Made by a program: the position numbers and the translations under genes. From assembly GCA_951640165.1 (NCBI GenBank), contig OX621255.1:21922001-21986000 (forward strand): DNA of 64,000 bases, written 5' to 3'. A model generated the notes under the pieces. It was not told the DNA's origin. It worked only from the letters and a program-made list of their open reading frames with translations, and did no database searches. Source of the DNA: Pseudoips prasinana. Lineage: Eukaryota; Arthropoda; Insecta; Lepidoptera; Nolidae. Shown here piece after piece: positions 21,366 to 32,251 of the stretch; position 1 is the stretch's first letter, and every line of letters begins with the position of its first letter.

Positions 21366-21650
21366 TAATAATATCCTGGGACATTATTGAGACAAAGCAG
21401 AGCTTGTAATATGGAAACCAGATAACTGATGCTACAAATACTACTTTTCTTTATTTATTTATAATTACACCCAAAACTCAGGACTTACAGACATGTTCAT
21501 GCACACAAATATTATTATTATTTATTTACAAAAGAAAAGTAGTATAAAATATGTAGTATATCAGTTATCTGGTTTCCATAGTACAAGCTCTGCTAGTTAA
21601 CGATATTAGTGTATGAATAATGTCTCAGGATATTATTATTATATTATTAA
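21366..21650. repeat. inverted pair of SINE fragments
   Basis: Left (minus) ATCCTGGGACATTATTGAGA ... GGAAACCAGATAACTGATG ... GTTCATGCACACAAAT and right (plus) CAGTTATCTGGTTTCCATAG ... AATAATGTCTCAGGATATT are two SINE-C bodies in opposite orientation, joined near the ATTATTATT run at about 21515-21525. The pair forms a long imperfect foldback. Confidence 0.7.
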
Positions 21651-21944
21651 TTATGAATCTAACTCATACCTCGAGATTAGAAAACATGCTTTGTGCACCA
21701 ATATGGATACTGATGTTTTAAAACAATAACCTAATTTGGTTAATTATTTAAATAACTTCTTTATTTTTTGCGTGCATACCTCCTAGACTAACTGTTAAAA
21801 TCCAAACAAGGAGCGGCCTCATTCCCCGAACAGGAATGGGAAAGAGAAAAAAAAAGACTAACCTTAAAAGTTAGTATAGCAGGCTTTCACTGCTTCACCG
21901 GACAGTGAATGAATTCTTCATTTAACATGAACTTTATTTCGCAG

Positions 21945-22147
21945 GTGCCACAGTGTGCGTTCTCTGCGAAACGGCAGCCTTACGACGCGATCTAAAATGG
22001 CGGTGCAGTGGACACGGAGTTTCAGGGCATGCGACACGCTTCTACGCCTTAGTAGCCCCCCATTGCCACGGCAAATGGGTGAAAGCCCCACAAAACCCTG
22101 ACAAAAGGTCCGACTGCTGTGCCAACCCTGACTTCATATTTGTTTAA
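21945..22147 (+). CDS. SBSPON-like: SBSPON-like protein, C-terminal exon
   Basis: Last coding exon, after acceptor TTTATTTCGCAG. It completes GGT and reads GATVCVLCETAALRRDLKWR, then CSGHGVSGHATRFYALVAPH, CHGKWVKAP and SDCCANPDFIFV with the stop at 22145-22147. Vertebrate SBSPON also ends with a VCV-C block, an RCSG-G motif, a C-GTW/K motif and a C-terminal FIF-type end, so the match is strong in pattern. Together with 15509-15703, 16812-16929 and 19655-19731 it gives a continuous frame with no stops. A possible polyadenylation signal is at 22330-22335. Confidence 0.9.
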
Positions 22148-22329
22148 AACGAGTTAGGATTAACAATTCGATTTGTTTCAAAGGAAATACGATTGTGTCG
22201 AGAAATTGAACAAATCCTTTTTGATTTATTAGATTTTCTGATTGTTTTGTATCTTTTATCGTTTTGGCTTCATACTGTAGCAATTTGTGCCACTCATGCG
22301 TTTTAGTTAACTGTAATATTTTTAGTTAT

Positions 22330-22335
22330 AATAAA
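22330..22335 (+). promoter_or_regulatory. candidate polyadenylation signal of the SBSPON-like gene
   Basis: AATAAA about 180 bp after the stop codon; position is reasonable but AATAAA words are frequent in this AT-rich DNA. Confidence 0.4.
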
Positions 22336-22339
22336 TACT

Positions 22340-23145
22340 TAAGTGATCTTATGCATTTATTTAGAGGTTATTGTATGACAATTATCAATCGTCTTAATAT
22401 AACATTTATATTATTATCATGAAGATATTGAACTCAAAATACTGATAGTTATGTATATAAATTCTGTTAATTTCATTACCTTACACACGCTAGGTATATA
22501 AACCTGGAATTATCTGCCTACTAGAGATGAATTTATTTTTATTGGCGCGCGGAATTCTACAGAGCTGCGGTTAAATTGTGGCGATTTTAAATGGGTCTAC
22601 AAATAAGTAACAATGAGTGCACCAATAATAACATTTTTACTGATTAGGTAGATATTATTAAACTTTAATTCAATTTAATTTTACACGTATATTCATTGAA
22701 ACATATCTTATAGTAAGCCAAGTTAATATCTGACCCAAAAATGGTTGAAGAACACACGGTTAGAAGTAAACTATTTGTAGAAAGGCTGATATCACTTCTA
22801 GCCCATCGCTTTCTTGCAAATTCCTTTACAGTTAAACTTAAGAACTTGGTGATTTGATATGTAAACATCTCTTCCGTTCAGCAGCAAATATAAACACAGA
22901 GTAAATAGGAATAATGTCTTTGAGTCTGGTCTTAAGTCTGTTAATTAAGAATTAAATTGTAATGTATGGTAGAAATTACACTTACAGTTTACTAAAACTA
23001 TCTTATACATAAATAACACGTCATAGCTATCTTTAACAGTATGAATCTTTGCATGCATACAGACAAGATCAGGATGACAAAATATTTCATTATAGTCTTT
23101 TCGCGCAATGCTGTGGGCTCACACTCCACCTGACTAAGCTACCAC
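22340..23145. other. unassigned sequence downstream of the SBSPON-like gene
   Basis: No exon or clear repeat recognised. Confidence 0.35.
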
Positions 23146-23149
23146 CTAA

Positions 23150-23250
23150 CTGCGTTCGCAAACTCGCATGCCAAGGAAACCTTTGGAGGAGGTCTGTGTC
23201 CAGCAGTGGAGGACTTTAGGCTGATGATGATGATGTTGATGATGATGATA
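23150..23250 (+). repeat. LINE tail fragment (RTE-like)
   Basis: GGAGGTCTGTGTCCAGCAGT with a GATGATGATG run at the end; 5' truncated. Confidence 0.65.
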
Positions 23251-23270
23251 TTACATTTTTAAACGCACTT

Positions 23271-23402
23271 GCAGTGCCTCAGGTGTTGCGAGTGCCCATT
23301 GGCGGCGCCGCCATAATAACAAAGCAAAAGAGCATGTGGGTGATTCTATGGTAAGTTATCATACTATCGAGTCACCCAATTGCTCTTTGCTTTGTTATTA
23401 TA
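23271..23402. repeat. repeat fragment with local inverted duplication
   Basis: Starts with GGTGTTGCGAGTGCCCATTG of the GTGGGTCACC repeat. ATAATAACAAAGCAAAAGAG at 23313-23332 reappears inverted at about 23382-23401 (TGCTCTTTGCTTTGTTATTA), giving arms of about 31 bp. Confidence 0.6.
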
Positions 23403-23867
23403 TAAAAGAAAAGCACACACATTCAAAACGAATTGCTCTAGTTACGCAAAAGATAAATGGGAAAAATGTTTTCATGAAAAAAGTCCCTGGGATTTCCTCT
23501 CAATTCATAAATACCAACTGGGCCGTTTCTCGGACACGGGTTTATTTCGAATGTAGGACTGTTGTGCTGTTATAAAGGGCCTACAATAATATGAAACCTG
23601 AATTATTGATGAATGTATTGTGAAAAGAGTGTTTTCATTAATAATTATATTCTAGATTGTGTACCTTTCTATTGAATCGAATATTTATTTACTTTACTTA
23701 CTTATTGTTATATAACTGAACTTAAATATAATAATAAGGGTTACAGTAATGATGACCTCCCATGCCCTTTTAACATAATTTGGGAATAGAAATTATTCTA
23801 TCTCCAATAGAGGAAATTGTACCGGTATGATACCGGTCATTAAATTTCAAATGTAGGTACAATATAA

Positions 23868-24019
23868 GGCCTCTATGCGGCCAGCCGTACGGCTGACCGT
23901 ACTCAGATATTTGTACGCGAAAATAGTTTTTATTCGAACTGTGATGCAGCAGCCGGTCAGCAATATTGATTCCTGACGGCTGATTGCATTCCGGCTAACC
24001 GCATAGTGTGTAGGAGGCC
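23868..24019. mobile_element. small MITE with imperfect inverted ends
   Basis: GGCCTCTATGCGGCCAGCCG at the left and CCGGCTAACCGCATAGTG...GGAGGCC at the right are inverted with an 8-base gap. Target duplication not clear. Confidence 0.5.
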
Positions 24020-24512
24020 AAAGGATTCAAAACGAATAATTTATAAACAGAAGATGGTGGACCAGGATTCAAGTAGACAATCTCTAAAAAGGTTTTTATG
24101 GGAAATAGACACTAATTACATTATATATAATTGTCTTTTTGTTTCAATGTAAGGGAATTTAATATAAACATTTCCAACACTTAACCGTGAGCCAACACTA
24201 GCACGGTGAATCCATAGAATGTTAATAATTAGTTCCCAGCTCTATGAATGACCTAACTCTGGCTCAATGCATTCATTGAATGGTACCTAAGAATTGGTAA
24301 CATAGTAAAGGTCTTTTTCTCCTTTATATACATAGGTTAGGCCTACAAGACGTGATGGTCTTTATATACCTATATTCGTTATATTCAAAGGTGTAACAAT
24401 TGTGATTTTGATTTGGGTTCTATCAATGAAAATCCATGTGAAAATAACCTCAGACCTTCACGTGCTGCATACTAAGCTGTCTCCAATTTTTTACAGTTTT
24501 TATAAACTACCT

Positions 24513-24640
24513 GTGCCCGCGACTTTGTTCGCGATCTTGTCGATAAAAAACCTTAGATAAGAGTAAGAAAGCTATCAGAGGGTAATTGAATCCAGTTGGG
24601 TACGTGTTATATAATTGTGGATTAAATCTGACAAACACTA
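24513..24640 (+). repeat. Lep1-like 5' fragment
   Basis: ACCTGTGCCCGCGACTTTGT and the following GCGATCTTGTCGAT match the start of the element at 9079. Confidence 0.5.
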
Positions 24641-24731
24641 CGACTTGGCTTATGTAAATAAACGGAATCGTAAATACAAATCTCTCATTACCATTCTGTA
24701 CTGACGAATTACGTAAATAGGTACGTAAACA

Positions 24732-24867
24732 GGTACAGACGCCAGCACATCAAGCTACCCCAATCTGTCAATATGCCCAATAGAAAGTGAACCTTATGCT
24801 TATGTGATAAAGTTGAAAATCTATAAAAGAAATTCGACAGATTGGGGGATGTGCTGGCGTCTGTACC
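24732..24867 (+). mobile_element. TA-flanked MITE, family M1, copy 3
   Basis: CAGACGCCAGCACATCAAGC to GGATGTGCTGGCGTCTG with flanking TA; the right arm has lost a few bases (GGGGGATG). Confidence 0.85.
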
Positions 24868-25267
24868 TACGTAATGAAAATACTAAGTAACAGGATTGGA
24901 GTACGGCGATAGAATTTCTACCTACTATTACAATTTGATCTTAATGTTATTATAGTTATTAGGTATATCGATGATTTTGTATAATTATCTTATACGTAAC
25001 TTTAGGCATACATTTTATAATATTTACTTATAACATTAGTTTGTGAATACATATCTTAGACGATCTATGTAAATAATAATGTTAAATAAACTCATTATGG
25101 AAATGAATTTTGATATGTACATTTTATTTTTACCCTTATTGAGAGTACAGTCAGCTGCGTATAATATGTAAGTATAAAATCGGTATCTAAAATTTTGTTT
25201 TAATAACATATTAACGAGGGAATAGTTTTGAAAAGCATATACCCACCTTCGTCTTCCAATATAAGGT

Positions 25268-25578
25268 ACTAGCCATGCCCCGCGGTTTTACCCGCGTTAA
25301 ATTTTATAAATTATCACAGCTCCTCCCCCGTAGGTAGCGTGATAATATGTAGCCTATATGTTGACCCGACCTCTAAGTAATATTCATGCAAAATTTGAAG
25401 TAAATCCGTGCAGTACTTTTTGAGTTTAGCCCGGACATACATACAAACAAACAGACAAAAATTCTAATAACTATATTTTTGGCTTCGATATAGATTGTAG
25501 ATCACGCCCCAGGTATCCTTTTAAAAAAATATTCAATGTACAGTTTGGACTTTCCTACGATTTTATTATATGTATAGA
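25268..25578 (+). mobile_element. Lep1-like element, CCGCGG subfamily
   Basis: Starts ACTAGCCATGCCCCGCGGTT and ends TTTTATTATATGTATAGAT. Inner words GTCCGGGC-type (AGCCCGGACATACATAC) and TTTTTGGCTTCGATATAGAT recur inverted at 39053-39245 and 54583-54960. Confidence 0.6.
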
Positions 25579-25676
25579 TATTGATTGATTGATGATTCGC
25601 TCAAAGAGCAGCCTGAGTGGGGAAGTACCTCCACCTTAGAGAAGACATTCCGTAATAATAACGTGCACAACGAGCC

Positions 25677-26350
25677 GTGCTCAAGGTCGCTTACAATAAG
25701 CCTGGGCGCTATCCAACCAGTAGCCTATATCAAGAGACGGGTGCAATCAGCGTACGACGGATATACATTATGGCAGTAGCTCTTAGGTTTCATAAAGAAG
25801 CTTTAGGCAAAGTGGAACCCGAAACATATTCCCGATGGCATAAACCAAAATGTAGACTTGATTTCGGTCATACGTGTTTTCACTATATGGGCCCATTCCT
25901 TTATTCGAAACTACAAAATGAAATGAATTTATTACCTTTGTCGAGAATTAAATGCAAATTTCAAATAAATAAAAAGTCTAAATTACAGTGATGTAGAGAA
26001 ACTATTAAACTATTGAATTAAAGTTTGAAATTCTTTTAAAGCCACTGATTAGATTCAACAATGATATATAAGTTTTTTTTTGGAGACAAGACACATATAC
26101 AAACTCAAACACACACACACACACACACACTCATACAGTTATCTAACCATATGCCATGTTTAAATGTATAAATTTATTTACGTTTCAGTTAAATTTTCCA
26201 ACTATATAATTGTCATTTAATAATTTTATTGTATTTTTGAACCACGATGAAAGAGACTGACGACACAGGGAATCCTAGTGTGGAGACCAGAGATTTTTGT
26301 AACTAGACTATATATTTTCTGAACAATAAAGATTATTATTATTAATAACA
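25677..26350 (+). pseudogene. LINE C-terminus and 3' UTR
   Basis: Encodes LKVAYNKPGRYPTSSLYQET and then VRRIYIMAVALRFHKE, blocks near the end of Jockey/CR1-like polyproteins; later residues drift out of family. The 3' UTR has a CA repeat (26108-26130) and ends AATAAAGATTATTATTATTA at 26326-26345. Confidence 0.7.
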
Positions 26351-26369
26351 TTAATAACTTAATGGTGTG

Positions 26370-26525
26370 TTTCTGCGTGTGAGTATGGTCGCCAGAGCTT
26401 ATCAGGGTCAGTCTTATAAAGGCCGGCAACGCACCCGCGACTCGTCTGGTGTTGCGAGTGTACATGGGCGGTGGTGATCACTTACCATCAGGTGACCCAC
26501 TTGCTCGTTTGTCGCCCTCTTATAT
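26370..26525 (-). repeat. dispersed GTGGGTCACC repeat (minus)
   Basis: AAAGGCCGGCAACGCACCCG, GTGTTGCGAGTGTACATGGG and TCACTTACCATCAGGTGACC are the complement of the ancestor-like sequence of the 57.3-kb tandem array. Confidence 0.7.
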
Positions 26526-26729
26526 TAAAAAAATATTATAAAGTAATGGAATTTAAAAAAAGTGGAGGCTTCAATTCTTTTACTTTCGTGATATGATGGG
26601 ACGAGCAATACAGTACAATTGGAGAAAGATTAGCGCTCGATCGATAACTTTACATGTTCCCCGAGAATTTGGTTGGATAAGGAACTTAAATCTTACATTT
26701 AATCCAAAAAAAGGAATTCGTGGTCATCA

Positions 26730-26825
26730 TAAATACAAAGACCGGCAATTGTGGAGATCTTTGGGAATGCCTTTGTCCAGCAGTGGGCGTATATCGGCTG
26801 ATATGATGATGATGATGATAATGAA
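26730..26825 (+). pseudogene. RTE-type LINE tail
   Basis: AAGACCGGCAATTGTGGAGA, GCCTTTGTCCAGCAGTGGGC and a GATGATGATG tail; severely 5' truncated. Confidence 0.65.
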
Positions 26826-28200
26826 AATTACCAACATCTAAACAGAACACAAAACATGTGTTCTAGCTAGCATAAGTGCTCACCAGAGCAGCATAGCCAC
26901 GTTCCCGGGACTCCACCCATCAGTCGCCAAGAAGTCCACGACATGTTAAGTTTAATCGGTGTGAGTAGTAAGCATTCCCCCTGCCTTACCCAAAAAAGAC
27001 CTACCAAAACCGGAAGGCTGGGTTGAGGGTAAACGAACTAATACATGTTCATTACTTGCGTAGTATACCAACACATTTTTATACCTACCCTACTTAATTA
27101 TGCATGTAGGTATTCATGTATTGTCACGTTCGCACCCTAATGGGGTTCGAGGAACCTTTGATGAGTATTGACACAAAATGTGAAATGAATATAGCAGTTT
27201 TCCGTATGTATAATATTACCTTTGTATAACGGCGACGAAGGAAAATTGTGGATTTATATATGTTATATTTATGAATCAGAGACTATATGTTGGGATCATG
27301 GATTCCCTTCCTAGGTTGGGCCAAGATATAGGTATGTATACTAACATTTATTTGGTACTTTTTTACATGGTATTTACTTTTGGAGACTTTCACTGCTTCA
27401 CCAGAAAATAGAGGCGAGTGAGGGCTCGAGCGGTCTTATCTTGGTACCTACCTAATTATTAATGACTATAAAAATTTTGATCACTTCATTGGTGTAGCGG
27501 TAACGTATTCAATGGCAGATAATGCGGTCCTGGATGAATATCCACGATATATATATATATCTACTATATAAAAATAAGTCAGGTTTTCCTTCCTGACGCT
27601 ATAACTCCAGAACGCACGAACCGAATTCCACGGTTTTGCATTCGTTGGAAAGGTCTCGGGCTCCGTGAGGTTTATAGCAAAGAAAATTTATAAAGAGGGG
27701 CAGAGCTAGTACACACGCTTCGGAAGGCACGTTAAGTCTGACACTAGGGTAACCACTGCCCATACGATAAAGGATATATCAGGTCAAAAAATAGGAGTCT
27801 GGAAGTTTGGGGTAATACACCTGGCTGTGTTGCTCACCGTCCCATTGAGTTATGGGACTGAGGGTGAAAGAGATTATAACTGCGTTTGCGCACACACATT
27901 TTTTTTTATTATTATATAATAAAGTACCAAGTATAGTACTTTATATGTATTACAATCTAGTCTAGAGGCTAATAAGTAATTTTATATTAACCTTAACTTC
28001 TACATAAACATAATTAATTCTAAGAATCAGTCCACCGACTTTCCTTAGTCATATTTGTTAAGGGAAGTTATGACACTTTGTCCATGTGTTCTTTGCACAT
28101 ACTTAAGCACTATTCTATGTCCTGCGTTATTGGCTAGTTTCTATTAAGGTTGGCCGGCGTACCCTAAATTATTACTACTTCTATGACTGGCCCGTTAATT
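26826..28200. other. mixed repeat scraps and unassigned DNA
   Basis: A CACTGCTTCACC motif repeat near 27385, a partial tRNA-like SINE head near 27485, a Lep1-like piece at about 27540-27716 (ACCGAATTCCACGGTTTTGC ... CAGAGCTAGTAC) and a scrap of repeat Z at 27720-27775 are visible. No exon recognised. Confidence 0.4.
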
Positions 28201-28202
28201 AA

Positions 28203-28400
28203 GACTACTATGAGCGGTCTGTTAGTCGAGTGGTTAGTATCCCTGACTTCCAAGCCAGGGATGGTGGGTTCGATTCCCACCCAGCACAAATCTTTGTGGG
28301 ATAAGTACGATTATTCGTTCAGTGTATTAGTGTAATATATCTATTATATGTAGATATGTTTTAAGAAATATATAAGTATATTTATCAGTTGTATGGTCGC
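28203..28400 (+). repeat. tRNA-headed SINE
   Basis: Head with TTAGTCGAGTGGTTAGTA (A-box-like) and GGTTCGATTCCCACCC (B box), then a short body ending with GTATGGTCGCCATTGTACAC. No 7-bp acceptor stem closes the tRNA-like part, so it is a SINE and not a tRNA gene. Confidence 0.65.
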
Positions 28401-28422
28401 CATTGTACACAGGCACATGAAT

Positions 28423-28818
28423 TTAAAACCACTGTGGCCGTCACCACTCCATGGACTGACCGCGACCCTAGTTACTTAACCTCGCCAAATCCGATGCTCC
28501 CAAAACACTGATTGCACGTGTGGCGCAGTGGCTGAGGTTAGTAAGTGTTTTGAGTCTGGATGTAATTTGTCTATTCTTTTTCTTTAAAGAAAAAAACAAC
28601 TTCCGAATTATAGAATCTATTGCCTCATAGCCTGTGTCGAGGGGTACTTTACAAACATATAACAGACGGACACAAATTACATCCAGACGCAAAACACTTA
28701 CTAACCTTACCGCTCGCCACACGTGCAATCAGTATTTTTGAAATCATTGGATTTGGCGAGGTTAAGTAACTAGGGTCGCGGTCATTCCATGGAATGGTGA
28801 CGGCGACAGTGGTTTTAC
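28423..28818. repeat. large foldback (about 150-bp arms)
   Basis: The left arm (28423-28571, TAAAACCACTGTGGCCGTCA ... TGGATGTAATTTGTC) returns inverted at 28668-28818 (GACACAAATTACATCCAGAC ... GACAGTGGTTTTA) with scattered mismatches. The arms contain a piece of repeat Z and a tRNA-like head (TGCACGTGTGGCGCAGTGGC), so the palindrome is an inverted duplication of existing repeats. Confidence 0.8.
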
Positions 28819-28917
28819 ATTCAGAGCATCTCCATGCTTCGGAGGTCACGTTATGCTGTCGGTTTTGTATAGCTTTATTCTTTTGTGTACAATAAAGAGT
28901 TTAACAGCTTTACTTTA

Positions 28918-29130
28918 TCGTATGAGTAGTGGTTTTGTGTAATGGCATTAGGCCTGGCCATGGCTTAACGATTGTTACCGAATGGCTACAACCGGATCCA
29001 ACCGCTTAACATATACTCCGAAACACGGAGAGGCTCAGAATTTAAACGACTTTAGCGGTCACCCATCTATAGACTGACCGCGAGCCTAGTTGCCTAACCT
29101 CGCTAATCTTTTACGGACCGGTGAGAGCAA
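28918..29130 (+). repeat. dispersed repeat Z, copy 2
   Basis: TATGAGTAGTGGTTTTGTG to GGTCACCCATCTATAGACTG and CTTTTACGGACCGGTGAGA parallel the copy at 745-975. Confidence 0.65.
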
Positions 29131-29439
29131 TACTTTTCTTAAACAGTGGAACTTACTTTTAATCAAAACTGGACTACCTATTTTTTATTTGCATTTAAAT
29201 ATATGAATAACAAGGTTTAAGATACAATCCATCAAATAAAAAACTACTGTAAACTGTGACTGATTTCACAAACTTCTAATTCCAGTGGAAGAGGTTTCTA
29301 CAATGTTGGCAGCATTGCTACGTTGATAGCATTGTTTATTTGCTGGCTGTTAGCCAACCTTTCGGATACGTGTCGCCTCAGACCGGCTTTCAATAATTAC
29401 GTATTATTCAATTATAGTTCAGTTTCAGTGTTGCAATCA

Positions 29440-29740
29440 AGTGGTAGCTTATTCAGTCATACAGTTGAAAAATGTCAAAAAGATATATTGTGTTATATTT
29501 ATTTTGAAGTTTTTATAACCAATTAAAGTACCTATTTATAATATAAATTTTATTATTATATTAATATATAATAGGTAATAAAATGTATATTATAAAATCA
29601 AAAATTTATAATATTGATTTATAATAATAAAATTTAAGTTACAAATAGGTACTTTAATTATTTATAAAAACGTCAAAATAAATATAAAACAATATATCTT
29701 TTTGACATTTTTCAACTGCAGAACTGAATAAGCTAGCACT
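29440..29740. repeat. AT-rich foldback
   Basis: GTGGTAGCTTATTCAG, GTTGAAAAATGTCAAAAAGA and AATTAAAGTACCTATTTATA on the left are found inverted on the right (TTTTGACATTTTTCAAC, CTGAATAAGCTAGCAC). Arms are about 130 bp with an AT-rich centre. Confidence 0.7.
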
Positions 29741-29817
29741 GAAAATTGTTATATAGTATAGTTAGTGAGAGTTATTATATATTTTTATAGTATTAGTATT
29801 ATTCTTATAGTATTAGT

Positions 29818-30006
29818 CATCGTCATCATCATCATATCAGCAGAAAGACGTCCACTGCTGGACAAAGGCCTCTCCCAAGGATCTCCACAATAGCCGGTCC
29901 TGCGCTGCCCTCATCCAATGGCTTCCCGCGACCCTTGCAAGATCGTCGGTCCACCTTGTAGCGGGCCTGCCCACGCTGCGTCTTCCAGTTCGTGGTCACC
30001 ACTCGA
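29818..30006 (-). pseudogene. RTE-type LINE ORF2 C-terminus
   Basis: On the minus strand: VGRPATRWTDDLARVAGS, HWMRAAQDRLLWRSLGEAF and VQQWTSF, then a stop and the (GAT)n tail. This is the best preserved C-terminus of this LINE family in the window. Confidence 0.8.
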
Positions 30007-30879
30007 GAATATAGTATATTTATTTATTTATGTATGTATTTTTATATCTTTGTTTTTCTTTTGTTTGTTTAAATTAGGTTAAAGTAGATTTATTCAAACA
30101 CCTTCACCGCCCAGTTCAAATTTTTGATTCTTGGATTATAGGTATTCCATTTCAGGTTGTCTGGAAGAAATCACAGCAGCGCTAAGACCGCCCATTGTAC
30201 TTTAATATCTATATGTTAAATTATTATACTATATTTCTACCACCCCACAGGATGAGATGGGGTGATGATATTCTATGCCGTCACCACACAGCAAAATTTA
30301 CCAATGTTGTAATACAGCCTTTCATACAAATACATTATCGTTACTAGCATTCACTCATATGTTGTACGTAAAGATGTGCTATTGTGACATTCCTCTATTG
30401 AATCTGCATTCACTTTAAAGATACTACTATATATTTTTATACTATGCTCTTACATTTCGGCGTTGCCGCGTTGCCAAGCTTTCCTACCTCCACGAAAGTT
30501 ATAATTTTCTTAGATAGGTTTTAAGTCCTAGATGTGGTTTTCCCACGACCAAAATGTTTATAAGTCCCTCGCATACCTGTATTATACAAAAACGTCCTAT
30601 AAAAAAAAGCGACGATTCCAGAAAGGGGTCTCTAGGCGAGCTGCTAATTGAGCGCAAATAAACTACTATACATGTTCTTATACTAAGCTAATACAGTATT
30701 GCGTTGTGAAACTTTCCTGCCTATACCGCAACGGCGCGCTAATGCAGTTGGAACTTTCTAAGATGAATAAACTTGGTACAATGGGAATTTCATAACTCCA
30801 GCCGCTGAATCCCCATACAACCTATTTAGAAGTGGCAAATATAATCAAATATGCCTACAATAAAATGTTTCTGTTGGAT
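30007..30879. other. repeat scraps and unassigned DNA
   Basis: Includes a LINE 3' scrap at about 30150-30215 (GTTGTCTGGAAGAAATCACA, GCTAAGACCGCCCATTGTAC) and a piece related to 50150-50240 (CCCCACAGGATGAGATGGGG). No exon recognised. Confidence 0.4.
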
Positions 30880-31206
30880 TTTTTTTGGAAGTGCCTCTCA
30901 CGCAAACTGTTCAGCTTAGAAAAAAATTGATATTAGAAACCTTAATATCATTTTTATATCTATCCATAGACACCCGACATGTATGGGTATGATGAATAAA
31001 AAATTATGAGTTTCAGTTCTATGTATGGGGACCCCCCAAAATTATTGTTTTTATTTCCATTTTTATTTCCATATACTTACCAAGTTTCAACAGTACAGCT
31101 CTTATAGTTTCGGAATAAAGTGGCTGTGACATACGGACGGACAGACAGACAGACATGACGAATCTATAAGGGTTCCGTTTTTTGCCATTTGGCTACGGAA
31201 CCCTAA
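30880..31206 (+). mobile_element. dispersed repeat R, truncated copy
   Basis: Right end TGGCTGTGACATACGGACGG, AAGGGTTCCGTTTTTTGCCA and TTTGGCTACGGAACCCTAAA is shared with 56255-56785 and, inverted, 47386-47695. The left part seen in the 56-kb copy is missing. Confidence 0.65.
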
Positions 31207-31945
31207 AAATTGTTCTGTAATACTAATTGACAGTTAGAATTACTATTTTCACTCATGGTAAAGGCTACAAAAAATATTTAAGAACAAACAAAATGTTGAT
31301 AAATATATTCATATTCATATTCATTTATTAGGTTAGGTTTACAGTTGTACAGTAATTATAATGTACGCCATGTTTTACCTATGGCGTATGAAATTTAGCA
31401 ATTTAATAATAACATAATATACTAAACAACAATATAACATTTCTAAATAACCATTTAACATTAAAGTAAGAACATTAAAACAATATGTGAACATTATCCG
31501 AATACAGCAAAGCTACCAGCCAATAACAGTTACACTTGAAATTATAATTGAAATTAAAATGAAAATATGTCAGTACGAATTTAAATTAAATTGAAAATAA
31601 ACTATATATATATATATATATATATTCAATGAATGTCAACCTGTTAGTTTTAATATAATTTATCATTTAAAAATTCATTTATGTCATAGTACGCTTTTTT
31701 GCCAGAAAACCACTGAGTGTATTTTTAAACTGATTTTTGTTGTTTATGGTTCTTATGGAAAGCGGAATTTCATTTTAAATAATAGGTGCCATGCAATACA
31801 TATAAATTATTGAGTTGTCGTTTTTCGTCTTCTCCAAAAATATGCATGTTGTTTTTAAGAACATGGACCTTTAAGGACCATAAGCACCAAAAGCTAGGCT
31901 AAAATAAAATAACACATATTCACGAACACAAATATTTGTCTTGTG
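31207..31945. other. unassigned AT-rich sequence
   Basis: Includes a TA dinucleotide run (about 31607-31624) and the body of a minus-strand SINE from about 31890. No exon recognised. Confidence 0.4.
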
Positions 31946-31946
31946 C

Positions 31947-32164
31947 GAGTATCAAACCCGCAACCTTTGGATTAGAAGGCAGGAAAACTACTAACTGAGT
32001 CAGTCCAAAATATAATAACTATAAAATTGAATGACGTATTAGGTAGTTAGTATCTGTATACTAACTACCTAATACGTCATTCAATTTTATAGTTATTATA
32101 TTTTGGACTGACTCAGTTAGTAGTTTTCCTGCCTTCTAATCCAAAGGTTGCGGGTTTGATACTC
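31947..32164. repeat. perfect 107-bp inverted repeat
   Basis: 31947-32053 and 32058-32164 are exact reverse complements, separated by the four bases CTGT. The arm starts GAGTATCAAACCCGCAACCT, the complement of a tRNA-type SINE head, so the palindrome includes part of a SINE. It directly abuts a second perfect hairpin. Confidence 0.9.
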
Positions 32165-32251
32165 CTTTGATAAACATAAATATCTCTATTTCCTTTTACG
32201 TCAGTACAGACTGACGTAAAAGGAAATAGAGATATTTATGTTTATCAAAGG
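32164..32251. repeat. perfect 42-bp inverted repeat
   Basis: 32164-32205 (CCTTTGATAAACATAAATAT ...) and 32210-32251 are exact reverse complements with a four-base loop ACAG. It shares its left boundary with the palindrome 31947-32164, whose loop CTGT is the reverse complement of ACAG. Confidence 0.9.

Larger units (their letters stand above)
19732..21944 (+). other. intron of the SBSPON-like gene
   Basis: Donor GTACGTTT, acceptor TTTATTTCGCAG. It contains two inverted copies of the M2 palindromic MITE, an M1 MITE inside a LINE 3' end, and an inverted pair of SINE fragments. Confidence 0.8.

Noticed and set aside
27482..27540. Another SINE head
   Set aside because: Only an A-box-like word and no B box; listed within the mixed-repeat stretch instead.
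28203..28280. Possible tRNA gene
   Set aside because: A- and B-box-like words are present but the acceptor stem does not close and a SINE body follows.
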